Assembly (NCBI GenBank): GCA_022376465.1
Contig: JACDTU010000011.1
Coordinates: 1,387,501-1,403,955 of the forward strand
DNA length: 16,455 nucleotides
Reading direction: 5' to 3'
Origin: Cubamyces lactineus
Taxonomy: Eukaryota > Basidiomycota > Agaricomycetes > Polyporales > Polyporaceae
Below, in pieces: positions 1-9,217 of the stretch. The position numbers were made by a program, and so were the translations under genes. The notes under the pieces are model-generated. The model was given only the letters and a program-made list of their open reading frames with translations, was not told where the DNA came from and did no database searches. Position 1 is the stretch's first letter, and the number at the start of each line of letters is the position of its first letter.

Positions 1-424
1 TTTGTGCACCTCCCCACCTTCCTATTCCTAACCTCTTGACTGTGCCTGCCGACACTGCTGCCAGGGGGACATTTCTGCGCTCATGACGCAGCCCTGAGTG
101 CTCTTCACTAGCTAGACTTACCCAGTAGTTTGTACCAGCCCTTTTGTAGCGGGCTTCTTCCTGTATCCCTGGACCAGGCCTTGCACTTGCAACAGCCAGT
201 CCTTGTACCGGGGTCTGTAGGACCTTAGGACCGGAGGACAACCGTGCGGACCCTCCTTACTATAGCTTTTGTCAGATAGGCGTACTATAGCTTTTCTTGG
301 GCACAGTTGGCGACTTCTACCCAGACTTTCGGGTTACACGGCTGCCTGGATTTCTGGCCACCTGAACAGGTGTCCCCACTCGGTGCACAACCACTCATCA
401 ATCATCGCGCTTCCCTGAACCGTT
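1..424 (+). other. 5' leader of the copia element, no gene
   Basis: This stretch precedes the open frame that leads into the copia Gag. No LTR end (TG...CA with an adjacent primer-binding site) could be recognised, so the 5' LTR is either left of the window or lost. A 13-bp direct repeat, TACTATAGCTTTT, occurs at 258-270 and 283-295. A stop codon at 416-418 closes the Gag frame on the 5' side. No host gene was seen. Confidence 0.4.
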
Positions 425-892
425 TTGGAGCCGACTACAGCGGTATCCCTAGTTCCTTCAGACTCTGAGGACGAAGTCGACACTTCTCTCGACCCAGCTC
501 CAGAGTCATCCAGCTCCTCCTCCTCTTCCTCATCATACGTCAGTTGTCTTGGTCGTCATCACATCTTTGACCAAGAGGACAGTTTAGATCGCTTCTGGAC
601 TGGAGAAAATTGGTACGAGTGCGACGTTAGCCCCTGTCCTAACTGCTTAACTCCACCATCGCATCCTCCTCCTCCTAGACTCCCTTCCTGGGGAGTATCT
701 GTCGAAGCAACTGTTCCTCAACCAGGACAATCACCTGAACTTTGGGATTCCATACTGCTTCCGCCATCTCCTTCTGAATCTCCTACTCTTCAACCTCCTA
801 CCCTTCCATCGGCGCCTCTCCAATTTGCGCCCTCTATCTCTCTAGACTTCTCCGACCACTTCCAGGACTCTCCCCAATTCTATCTACTCGCC
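419..892 (+). other. ATG-less open frame fused in frame to copia Gag
   Basis: The Gag reading frame is open for 158 codons upstream of the first in-frame ATG (893), back to a stop at 416-418. The predicted segment is acidic at first (SDSEDEVD), then has a run of about ten serines, then is Pro-rich and Trp-containing. Most of it recurs at 12564-12973 with one base difference and no frameshift. An N-terminal extension reached by splicing from an upstream exon, or by non-AUG initiation, is possible; AG dinucleotides before 460 could serve as 3' splice sites. It could equally be untranslated leader that happens to be open. Confidence 0.4.
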
Positions 893-2224
893 ATGGGAGA
901 CATCAAGCCTGAGTCGCTTCCTGTCCTGTCCTCGGCTGGCTCCTACAACACATGGGCCGCCAAAATGAAGGGCTACCTGATGTTCATGAACTGTTGGGGC
1001 GTTGTCAACGGCTCATTGACTCAGCCTGAAGAGGCTGAAGGTCGCAAGGAATGGAACAAGCAGAACGCGCAGGCCCGTGGCCTCATCTACATGCGCACTG
1101 CTCCCAACTTCCACTACCTCTTGGAGACCCGAAACACTATGACAGACGGTGTCACCACCTCCACGGCTGCTACCCTTTCTGCCAAGGAGATGTGGGAGGC
1201 ATTGAAGGCAAAGTTTGGCAAGCCGAACAGCGCTCACGTCTGGGGCCTCTTTGAGTCTCTCATCAGCGACAGCCGCATGTCTGAACAGCGTCCCCTCCAG
1301 GATCAGATGAGCGCATTCATCACTCGCCTGCGGGAGATCTCTTCCAATGAAACCATCCAGGCACTCATCCTCCTCTCCGAGGTCCCGGAGTCCTACCAGT
1401 CCATGATCTCTGCGCTTATGGCCACTACAGATCTCGACAAGCTGACCATCGACATCATCCAGTCAAAGGCCTTAGCTGAAGAGTCCATGCGCAAGAATGG
1501 TCCTTCTGCTTCGAGGATCTCCAAGACCAAGCCCAAACTCCAGGGTCCCTGCAGCTTCTGCAGTAGTGAGACGCACCATGAGTTCACCTGCTGGAAGAAG
1601 CACCCGGAGCTGCGCCCTAAGCATCTCAAGGGCGGCAAGGGCAAAGGAAAGGACAAGGACAAGGACAAAGGGAAGGGAAAGGACAATTCTTCGAATAGCC
1701 ATGCTCATGCGATCGCGCCCGCTGCCAATGTACTTGTAGCCGAGTCTTCGTCCAACATGCACGCTTCTTTCTATAGTGCGGCTAATGCCGCGAGTGTGCA
1801 TCATACTCACTGGCTCATGGACTCTGGCACATCGCAGCACGTCACCTTGAACCTTGAGGACTTTGCCCAGTACACGCCCTATGACACGCCTATAGTCTTT
1901 ACCACTGCCTCAACTGGTGAAGGCAGTGTCGTCAAGGGTCTTGGCGAAGGTACCATTCAAGGTGACACCTTCATCGATGGTAAATGGTGTACGGTCGAGT
2001 TGACGAACGTCTGCTATGTACCTGCGGCGTCTTCGCGACTGTTCTCCACCGGTATCATTGAGAAGAAGGGCTATTCACTTATTCAAGGAGATCAGAAGAT
2101 GAGCATCTTCGACAAGCTGCCTGAGGGCGCTGTCAAGCATGGCTCGACGATTAAGATCAAGGGTTGTAAGATCCTTGAGGGGCATTACCGTCATTTGAAT
2201 AATCTCTATGACTTAGTTCTGGAG
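893..2224 (+). pseudogene. Ty1/copia Gag-protease region (broken polyprotein, part 1)
   Basis: This is the first part of a copia polyprotein. Gag packages element RNA in cytoplasmic particles and the aspartic protease matures the polyprotein. Starting at ATG 893, residues about 1-190 resemble the copia Gag/UBN2 region, opening MGDIKPESLPVLSSAG with a typical YNTWAAKMKGYL stretch. A CX2CX4HX4C zinc knuckle lies at residues 220-233 (1550-1591), followed by a Lys/Asp/Gly-rich repeat. The protease D-S-G-T triad region is at 1820-1831 (D310). Around 2224 the frame shifts by -1: the original frame runs on as unrelated sequence to a stop at 2558-2560, while the integrase continues in the next frame. 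No slippery heptamer was seen, so a one-base deletion is more likely than programmed frameshifting. Confidence 0.85.
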
Positions 2225-3080
2225 ATTCATTCCGGCCACCAGATCAGATCCACTCTTCGACGACAACAAACTACAAGACCTGGCATCGTCGCTTTGGTCA
2301 TGCGGGCAAGGAGGCACTTCGCCACCTACCCAATAGCGTCAAGGGTGTTGATCATGTCGATCCTCCAGATGACTCTCCGTGCGAGGGATGTGCCTTTGGC
2401 AGATCCCATCGACTCCCCTTCAAACCCTCTCACAAGCGTGCTACTGAGCCGCTTGAGCTCATCCACACTGACCTCAATGGACCGATGCGTACTGCGTCTG
2501 TTGGGAGTGGTTACTTGTACTTCGCTAGCTTCATCGACGACTACTCCGGTCTTGCCATAGCCTACTACCTGAAGCGCAAGTCTGAAGTGTTCAAGGTGTT
2601 TGACAACTTCAAGGCTTGGGCAGAGAACCAGACCGGAAGAAAGATCAAGCGAGTACGCTCTGATCGAGGGGGGAGTACCTCTCTGCTGAGTTCACGGATC
2701 ATCTGAAGAAGTATGGGATCGAACACGACAAGTCTACGCCAGACTCGCCCCAGCAGAATGGACGTGCTGAACGCTGGAACCGTACTATTGTCGAAAAGGC
2801 TCTGTCTATGCTTCACCATGCTGGACTTAGCCACGGTTTCTGGCAACATGCTGTTGAAGCTGCCGTCCATATCTATAATCGTCAGCCAATGCGACGTCTG
2901 AAATGGCGTTGCCCAATCACGGCATGGGATGGGACCGTACCGGACGTGTCCTATTTCCATGTCTTTGGCTGCAAAGCCTATGTTCACATGCAGAAGTCGA
3001 AGCACGAAGGCAAGCTCGACAAGAAGGCAGTCGAGATGGTCTTTGTGGGGTATGAGCCAGGTACTAAGGGGTACAAGTGA
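2224..3080 (+). pseudogene. Ty1/copia integrase region (broken polyprotein, part 2)
   Basis: Integrase inserts the element cDNA into the host chromosome. The GAG-pre-integrase/HHCC zinc finger is visible as H-X4-H (2284, 2299) and C-X2-C (2380, 2389). The catalytic D,D-35-E set is present: D at 2470 (HTDLNGP), D at 2662 (SDRGG) and E at 2769 (QQNGRAERW). A second -1 shift falls in a run of six G at 2668-2673, directly after the second Asp, so the last Glu lies in a third frame. That frame stops at 3078-3080 just after GYEPGTKGYK, where intact copia proteins continue into reverse transcriptase. Reverse transcriptase and RNase H are missing, so the element cannot move by itself. Confidence 0.85.
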
Positions 3081-3151
3081 TGGTCGGTATAAGGTGTTGA
3101 ACTTCCAGGGTTGCGTACTGGCCATACGCGGTCCGGAGGTCACACAGTGGC

Positions 3152-3454
3152 TGTGATGCACAGCATGGACTTTCCTTCTCGGTTTCCTTATTTAGATTCC
3201 TACTTACCTTTACTGTACTTTTCCCATCCGGACACTTCTAGTATTTTCCAGTGCGTTCTACGCTGTTCCGGATTCCTATGGACATCTCTAGATAGTTCTG
3301 GACGATGGTACGATACTTACACCATCCTCGCACCATCTCCTTACTCAGCGTATGCAGTATCACATGCCCTCCTTTCTTCGCTTACTCATGCGTCCTCTGG
3401 ACTTGTATATAAGGAGGACATTCTCTGCTCCTGCTCTTCAGTCTTTTGCTCACA
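3152..3454 (+). repeat. Putative 3' LTR of the copia element
   Basis: The segment starts TGTGATG and ends GCTCACA, a short TGTG/CACA inverted terminus. Its 303 bp fit a copia LTR. It contains a TATATAAG box at 3406-3413, which would start transcription near 3440. The sequence before it (3081-3151) reads like the end of a copia pol frame plus a weak purine tract (CGGAGGTCAC), which suggests an internal deletion joined the integrase region to the 3' end. No second LTR copy is available for comparison, so the boundaries are provisional; a host promoter is the alternative reading. Confidence 0.45.
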
Positions 3455-3464
3455 GACTGAAGAG
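3434..3464 (+). repeat. Perfect 11-bp hairpin at the presumed RNA 5' end
   Basis: CTCTTCAGTCT at 3434-3444 is the exact reverse complement of AGACTGAAGAG at 3454-3464, with a 9-nt loop. It lies 21 nt after the TATATAAG box, where the transcript should begin, and straddles the provisional right end of the LTR. Confidence 0.6.
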
Positions 3465-3475
3465 TAAGTACTACT

Positions 3476-4341
3476 ACCGGTTCAGTGGACCTGAAGGATC
3501 CAGAGGTACGTCATCTTGTAATACGTTCGTACTGTATGAGTGTCTGATTCGTTATCTGCAGGAGACTCGCCGCCTGTTTGACTCTTATGTTGGGGCAGTC
3601 TTCGTCGGAGAAGGCTTCCAGTCTCTCCGGAGATGGGTTGGAGCCCTTGTTGATCCTAAGGCCTCGTCCACATCAACGCAGGCTCAGCAAGGGCTACACT
3701 CCGAACCCGAGCTCAAGAGGCCGAAAGTGGAGCCTGCAGCGTACGGCGGGTTCAGGGAACACGTAGTCTGAGGGACGCATAGACAGGGTGCACCAACACC
3801 GAGCTTGGGAACCCGAAGGATGGCGGCTTCGGCGGTGGGCTTGATGAGTAGACATGCAACCTATAGCGAAGAATAGAAGGTGGGGTTAGTAGTGGGGATA
3901 GACGACGTTGCAGATGAGGCTACAACATGAGTCCGCCGACATGGACCTGGCAGATCGACCAGGGAGTGGAGACAACTCCGGACTCATGGATGGGGTAGTG
4001 GTGCCAGAGCCAATGGTGGATCCGGACCCTGTACTGCCTACGATGGTGCTCTTGGATTTCCGCCAGCCGGTGGTATTATATGTGACCGACCCCCAGGTAC
4101 AATTGGCCCTCAGTACGCCGCTTGGGGGTGGCTTGTTATCCAGGAAAAGTTAGACGGGCGTGGATGCACGTTCGTAGATGGCGCATATGTCGCCGGGCAG
4201 ATAGTCGGCCGCTCCAGGCTGTGGTCGGTATGGCATGTAAACGGGATTCTTACACATTGTGCAGCTTTGGGATTGCATTTCGTGTATGTGGGATATTCAA
4301 CAGCTTTGGGGGCACGACTCGAGGGAAGAAGGCAAGGTAAC
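3476..4341 (+). pseudogene. RNase III domain-like gene remnant
   Basis: An intron fits 3505-3560 (GTACGT...CTGAT...CTGCAG, 56 nt). The exon after it opens ETRRLFDSYVGAVFVGEGF and continues with LRRWVGALVDP, matching the second conserved helix region of fungal RNase III domains (LFESYVGxxY...G...W...L..P). RNase III cuts double-stranded RNA. The usual catalytic pair in this helix (Asp, then Glu three residues on) appears as Arg and Asp, so activity is doubtful. The same frame stays open apart from stops at 3769-3771, near 3874 and at 3928-3930, then runs from 3931 to 4341. That last part holds a WSVWHVNGI stretch that weakly recalls a dsRNA-binding domain. The upstream half of the domain is absent, probably displaced by the copia element. 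Confidence 0.45.
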
Positions 4342-4742
4342 GAGCTGTGAGGGATGGGATACAGTAGTTTCGTCAGAGAGGCCGACATCCAAAGGAGAAG
4401 AGGTATACGTAGCTTTGCGGCCCATCTGATGACTTTGCTGGTCTGGTACTGGACAATCGACTCGTTCGAGTCCGAGCGCCGCATTCAAAGCAGCGTGAGA
4501 GCGGACGCCCACGCACTCTAACATTAGTAAACAAAGCGTTCGTCAACCTGGCGACTCGAGTTGCATTCAACTCAGCAGCCTTTTCCTCTACTTTCCTTAT
4601 CACTTGCCCCTCACTGTCAACACAGCTTACTATGTCACGCCCACCGAGAGGCCGGTCATTAACATCAACATCCTTGCAAGGCAAATCCATGGGTGAGTCA
4701 GACACGATGCTCACAGGTATCTAGTATTCATAAACAACGTAC
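4342..4742 (-). other. Unidentified stretch with a minus-strand open frame
   Basis: A minus-strand frame from about 4714 to 4373 is open and its start reads as plausible protein (GGRDIVSCVDSEGQ, then KVEEKAAELNATR), but no family was recognised. It begins just past the point where the P450 breaks off. A CTTGCAAGG motif at about 4673-4681 matches motifs in the ends of the element at 4860-5927, so this could be part of a second related insertion. No function is proposed. Confidence 0.25.
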
Positions 4743-4859
4743 GCAAGATGCTCATGAGATCTTTGCCCTCTCCGATCTCCTGGCGCATCACCTCGTCGCC
4801 CTGTTTCAGCAGCTCACCCATCGCAGACTTCTCCCGAAACTTGCAACCTGCTGTGAGGC

Positions 4860-5927
4860 GCTTATATCATACTTGCAAGGTAGTTGCAAGGGCCCCAATC
4901 GTTATAAGGTAGATTATCGCCATAAGAGCTTTCAACTGGTATAGCCTTCCGTTGGAACAAACACAATATATGTCTGGCTTATATTGAGCGCAATATCGGG
5001 CCTCTTATGAAGCTATGAGAAGCCGCTACTATAGATGATACCATCCTCAGTCTGATACATACTCGTCGCTGGTACAAAACGGCGATCGTACTGCGCTGCA
5101 AATTGATGACAAAGTACTCTTATATTGCAATACTACTCAACAGTACACCAAACAAGTACATATTAATCTCCATATCAAACCTCAGAGCCAGCTGTTGTTA
5201 GTCACCGTACGTACCTACACGCGTACGGACATCGGGCCTTCACCAAGACCTCGACGTTGAAACTCTACTCTTTGTCTATTCAACGCCAAACGAACTAGAT
5301 AAGGTATATCATAAGAGTAGCCAGTACCTCCAGCAGCCAGAATCGCAGCCCCGAGCAACAGAGAATAGCCGATTCGGGCAATATAGACCAGCCCAAAGTG
5401 ACGGAGGCCAGCCCGAGGTGACAGAGATCAGTCCCAAGTATTATAGACCAGCCCTGATGAGTGAGCAGCAATAGAACGCCACGGAGCAGGTACCAGCGAG
5501 AACCGGGACGGGCCCTACAGTAACCCAGAGTTGACAGGTGTAAGAGACGCAAGTAGCCAACAAGACAACGGTAAGAGAACACTGTCCGTGGCGACTTCGA
5601 CAAGGACCGAGGCAATTTAAACTCAGCTCATCAACTATATAGGACCGTCGCTGGTGATGGCAGAAGGACGCCCAAAGATAGATACTACGCAAGCATATTG
5701 GAAAGATTTTGTAAAGCACTTGCAAGGTCGATGGAATCTCTGTAACCCAGTTGCAAGCGTCAGACAAAGGCGCTAATATTTGCTTGCCTTCGAACATTAT
5801 CACTAACTGCCTGCAAGTGCGTGCAGAATTCCCACAGTTACAAGCTGGCTACAATATCGCTTGGGAGCCCCTTGCAAGCAATATAATCATTACTTTACTT
5901 GAAAGGGGCGCTATTTCAGGGAGAATT
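4860..5927. mobile_element. Non-autonomous DNA transposon-like insertion in the P450
   Basis: This 1068-bp segment interrupts the P450 exon. CTGTGAGGC (4851-4859) on the left and CTGTGATGC (5928-5936) on the right differ at one of nine bases and behave as a target-site duplication; removing the segment with one copy restores the P450 frame. Near the ends lies an inverted pair, TTATAT...CTTGCAAGG, at 4862-4880 (+) and 5870-5886 (-). Further TTGCAA-type motifs occur at 4884, about 5720, 5750 and 5870. It encodes no long protein. An 8- or 9-bp duplication would suit hAT or Zisupton/KDZ-like elements, but no superfamily is assigned. Confidence 0.6.
5385..5464. repeat. Degenerate 20-bp tandem repeat inside the insertion
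   Basis: Four consecutive 20-nt units each start AGACCAG, AGGCCAG, AGATCAG or AGACCAG, followed by CCC or TCC. Looser related units may extend leftward to about 5338. The period is not a multiple of three, so it is not an in-frame protein repeat. Confidence 0.65.
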
Positions 5928-6489
5928 CTGTGATGCCCTTGCGGCGGAGCACCTGTCGCGACGTCTCGTACACGTTGTCCGAGATTGCCTGCATGTGCCG
6001 AACAGGGTACCATGGGAAGACAGACGCGAGATAACAGAGGACACTCAGCAGGAAGAGGCGCTTGAGCCATGGAAGGACAGGGCGCCACAGATGGAGCTTC
6101 ACGAGGGTCGGGCTGTATCCAGCTGTCAGAGATACACTTGTTATAGGATGGTTCAGGCACAGTGACGCACCCAAACTCCTTGAGCGCACGACTGTAGTCT
6201 GTACCATGTACGTCAAGGGGTCCAAATGAGTATCCGAGCGCTGTGCGTCCAACGGCTTCTAGAGAGAAGCGACTGAGGTACTCGGATATCTCAAGTTCGA
6301 TGCCTTCTTTGGAGACCTTTCTCTCTATAGTCTCAGAAAGCTGTAACAGAGTCAGACTGATGCTAGGCTATATCACAGTTCGGAGATGTACCTCTTGGGT
6401 GACTTGATTGAACATGGTCACCATGTCCTTCAGGTAACGCACTGAGAACACCGGGCTGAGGTGCTTGCGCTGCTTGGTGTGCTGATGCC

Positions 6490-6547
6490 CTGGATAACCG
6501 TTCATGTCAGCACCGGTTTGTATGCACGTTACTACATGTGAACTTGC
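6490..6547 (-). other. GC-AG intron in the P450 gene
   Basis: The donor reads CGAG|GCAAGT and the acceptor TATCCAG|GG, with a GCTGAC branch-like site between them. Unspliced reading hits a stop within the intron, while splicing joins AAR to GHQHTKQRK in frame, matching the conserved P450 order. GC donors are a known minority class of fungal introns. Confidence 0.75.
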
Positions 6548-7084
6548 CTCGGGCAGCAGTCAAACCCGGTCCAAATACGGTGTTCGACGTCCTATGTGGA
6601 AGCCGTCAATGCAGGCTACACAGGATGTCCCCATCGACTACTTACTCTGAGTGCCATCCAGGAAGGTCAAAAGTGTCGCGATATTTGCCATACAACGTAG
6701 ACAATGCCAAAGAGTCAGAGACAGCAAGATGGATATCCTGGACCAAAAGCTGAATCAGTCCTAGGCTAATTGATAATGAGGCGCTGGGCACATACCCCAA
6801 GGAACACGGGAAGTTTGACTACGCACCCATACTCGGTCAGGACACGTTCGCGGTACTCTACTGCAAATGGGTTGTGCAGTTGCTTGGACACACCTGCCTC
6901 ATACGGGATGTATCAGCAGCGTTTTTGAGGGCGGGGGAAAGTCACGCGTACCAGTCCAAAAAGACGGGCATGGGGGGCCCGGGATGTTCTTCAGGGCTCT
7001 CTGCCGCAGATGTTTCCTTACTTCGGGCACAATTAGGAGCAAAAGGCCTGTAGCTATGGCAATCAGAGCGAGCTTGAGCATCAT

Positions 7085-7900
7085 GTGGGGGTGGTCATAG
7101 AGGTGTATTCTGAGGAAGAGCCTCCTACACCACTCGTTGAAGTATGGGACGCGGACCGTGCTCAGAACGTCGCGGATTGAGTTCGAGCCTAGGAGCTGTG
7201 CGCCGGCTTCCGCGGAGGCAATTTTTACCTCATATCTGGCTCCGTTCCCGGGCGCAGAGGCTATGGCATGCACGCGGACGCTGGGCAGATCTCCGAGTGA
7301 GTGCGGCCAGGTTCCACGAGGACTGGTCTGAAGCGCTGTCTCATCAGATTTCTGAGAAGCGCAATGGGCGCGGTACGGAGCAGCAAAAAAGAGTCAAAAT
7401 TGGCGTGTAGATGTTTCAAAGTTTGTATTGTTTCTGTCTGCCTTGAGACGTGCTGTGGGAGGTGAGAAACAAACAAATGATCCGGGCGTAATAGCTTCCG
7501 GAGCAAAGGAGGAGCTGCCTGACTCTGCCGTGGAAGCTGAGTGCATGGGTGCATGGGCGCCTCCCAGTACAAGCGCCCAAAGCCCTCAGTACACCGTTTG
7601 GGCTAGAACTGCCATCGTCATAAATGCCTCTTGGATATCTCTTGTTTGCTGTTGCTAAGATTGAGTGGCTATCGGCTGCGCAGGTTTCTCTCACATAAAC
7701 AAGCATAGAGAACTTGGTTCATGATGCAATTGGTGTTGGTTATCCCGGGGCTCGGGATGGATCGTCATGAGTACGTGCGTTGACAGGCATTCTTGCACTG
7801 TGAACCTCATATTCTTGCACTACATGGTCTACAGGCGCGCAAGATTGGGGTTGTATGGCTCTAAGTAGTCATTCTGTCAGTGGCTACCTTGTCGAAGATC
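7085..7900. other. P450 upstream region, no gene seen
   Basis: This is the 5' side of the P450. The sequence directly before its ATG (ACCACCCCCAC) is a reasonable fungal start context, but no clear TATA or CCAAT box was found. Short open frames on both strands have no recognisable composition or motifs. The phrase ATTCTTGCACT occurs twice near 7790 and 7811. Confidence 0.5.
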
Positions 7901-8721
7901 TCATAAGAAGACGCCTGCTACAAGCTGCAATGAGCCAATGCCCTCGACGCAGCTGGTGGTTGGACTATCGAAATACTGCAGTGTGACACAGCGGGCGCCG
8001 GGCAGAAACCAGCCCACGAAGGGAGATGTTATCGTGGAATCCGTTCGCTCATTCGAAGTGGACCTCGTGCTACGGGAGACGAACATCACCTCGATCCCTC
8101 TAATTCAAGCGAACACTGGCCCTTCATAGGCTTCATGCTATGATACAGTAGCCTCTTCTCTGGAACTGGGTGTGTAGGTAGGCGCATCCAGTCAGTGGCG
8201 AGTCTCCTTATCTCATCCTTCGTGTATTCAAATAGGCGCAAGCAACTGTATCAGTTAGCTATACTATATGGCGATGGTCGACTATCTCCACACTGCATCA
8301 CCCAAATGCTGCGATCTTCTCAATACTACATGGTATGACTGACATATTCGACAGCGAGCATAGTCAGGCGGTGTCCATACCGTGAGGTCAGCTGCCGTGC
8401 CGCTAGGTGAGGATTGAGTCAACAGACGCGGACGAGAACGTCGCAACGATGACATCGATTGACAACGCGATGATGGCTATGTGAGAATTCACAACTGCTG
8501 ACTATCCGCTCGACTGCATCATTAGCTGAAGCTTACAGTGGTTCATTTCTCATCAGGTACGAGACCATATCCTTGAAAAACGCCTTTCTTTGGCTTTCGG
8601 TGTCTTCGAGCTCAACGTGCAACATCTCACAAGCTTGACTATTCATAGCGCTATGCGTAGAGATATACCGCAGGGCCTCGGCGTTATCACCGGAAGACAA
8701 GCGGCATGTCACTTGGCGCCA
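7901..8721 (-). pseudogene. Possible decayed minus-strand coding fragments, unidentified
   Basis: Several short minus-strand frames have protein-like composition but do not join cleanly. One (8721-8533) contains GDNAEALRYISTHSAMN and ends KDMVSYLMRNEPL before a stop. A second (8244-8086) reads LRLFEYTKDEIRRLATDWM and follows an intron-like end, CTAACTGATACAG. A third frame (8089-7901) overlaps it with a shift. No family was recognised. These may be pieces of a dead gene, or chance open frames. Confidence 0.25.
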
Positions 8722-8820
8722 TCAGTCTGTGTCAACAACGCCACTAGATGTCTCCCTGTCCAATCCTTGGCTTATAGGTGTCTACCCAATGCTAGCCTGA
8801 GTCGGACAAAGAGGAACGAG

Positions 8821-8846
8821 GACAACTTGGTGACGCCCAAGTTGTC
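8821..8846. repeat. Perfect 10-bp hairpin
   Basis: GACAACTTGG (8821-8830) and CCAAGTTGTC (8837-8846) are exact reverse complements separated by TGACGC. It lies 11 bp left of the possible inverted-repeat element beginning at 8858. Confidence 0.7.
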
Positions 8847-9131
8847 GGGATGACTGTCAGGTGGAAAACTGGAAGCGCCGTGACTTGACCAAAGACTCAT
8901 CTGTAGTTCTAGCCTGTCGATGTTCGTAGGGAACCAATAAAATTAGGCATACATCTGTCTTATTGATCCTCTTTATAATAAGGCAACGAGACTGCTAGTT
9001 TTCGGTGGCAGACTGGCAGAGACTGCACATAAATCAGGGGGTCACGTAAGTCACAGCACTGTCACAATAGTCCTGTTCACACCTCCCGCTCGTCTTGCAT
9101 CGTGCTACTGAATCATTCAGCTAGGTAGTCA

Positions 9132-9168
9132 ATGGCTTTTCGGAATCATTGGTTTATCGAAAAGCCAT
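9132..9168. repeat. Perfect 11-bp hairpin with 15-nt loop
   Basis: ATGGCTTTTCG (9132-9142) pairs exactly with CGAAAAGCCAT (9158-9168). It lies inside the possible element at 8858-9557. A second imperfect palindrome, CTGAATCATTCAG, is just to the left at about 9110-9122. Confidence 0.65.
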
Positions 9169-9209
9169 AATTGAGCAGCTCAGCGTCATCAACCAACCGT
9201 CCGTGTCAA

Positions 9210-9217
9210 TCACGTGA
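9210..9217. promoter_or_regulatory. TCACGTGA E-box
   Basis: This palindromic octamer contains the CACGTG core bound by fungal bHLH factors and overlaps a following ACGTGGC. With no clear gene nearby its role is unknown, and the motif could be incidental. Confidence 0.25.

Larger units (their letters stand above)
4743..7084 (-). pseudogene. Cytochrome P450, split by an insertion and truncated at its 3' end
   Basis: P450s are heme monooxygenases; in fungi this type sits in the ER membrane. The exons are 7084-6952, 6893-6796, 6749-6646, 6591-6548, 6489-6392, 6340-6171 and 6112-5937, the last continuing at 4859-4743. All junctions keep frame, giving 313 codons plus one base. Visible features are a start MMLKLALIAIATGLLLLI (membrane anchor), the NIPGPPCPSFWTG hinge, TVFGPGLTAAR followed by KQRKHLSPVFS (C-helix region), FGPTLVKLHLWRP and GDEVMRQEIGEGKDLMSIL. 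An intron start (GTACGT) follows at 4742, but no further exon is found. The I-helix, ExxR and heme-binding Cys region are therefore missing; family members are usually about 500 residues. Without removal of the insertion, translation stops at 5911-5913 after 282 residues. It resembles the CYP5150/CYP512-type basidiomycete P450s, but the family assignment is a guess. Confidence 0.85.

Noticed and set aside
2210..2272. Programmed -1 frameshift between copia protease and integrase
   Set aside because: No X XXY YYZ heptamer with a downstream stem was found in the overlap, and copia elements usually have a single frame. A one-base deletion is simpler.
4841..5876. Alternative limits for the P450 insertion at TTGCAA sites
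   Set aside because: With these limits, non-coding sequence (5877-5927, with an in-frame stop) would remain inside the P450 exon. The 4860-5927 limits restore the frame.
7137..7410. + strand ORFs upstream of the P450
   Set aside because: They mirror the minus-strand P450 leader, are Arg-rich and lack recognisable motifs.
9122..9170. Helitron 3' end (hairpin followed by CTRR)
   Set aside because: On the minus strand the hairpin is followed by CTAG, but the next base is C rather than T, and no Helitron 5' TC end or Rep/helicase sequence is present.
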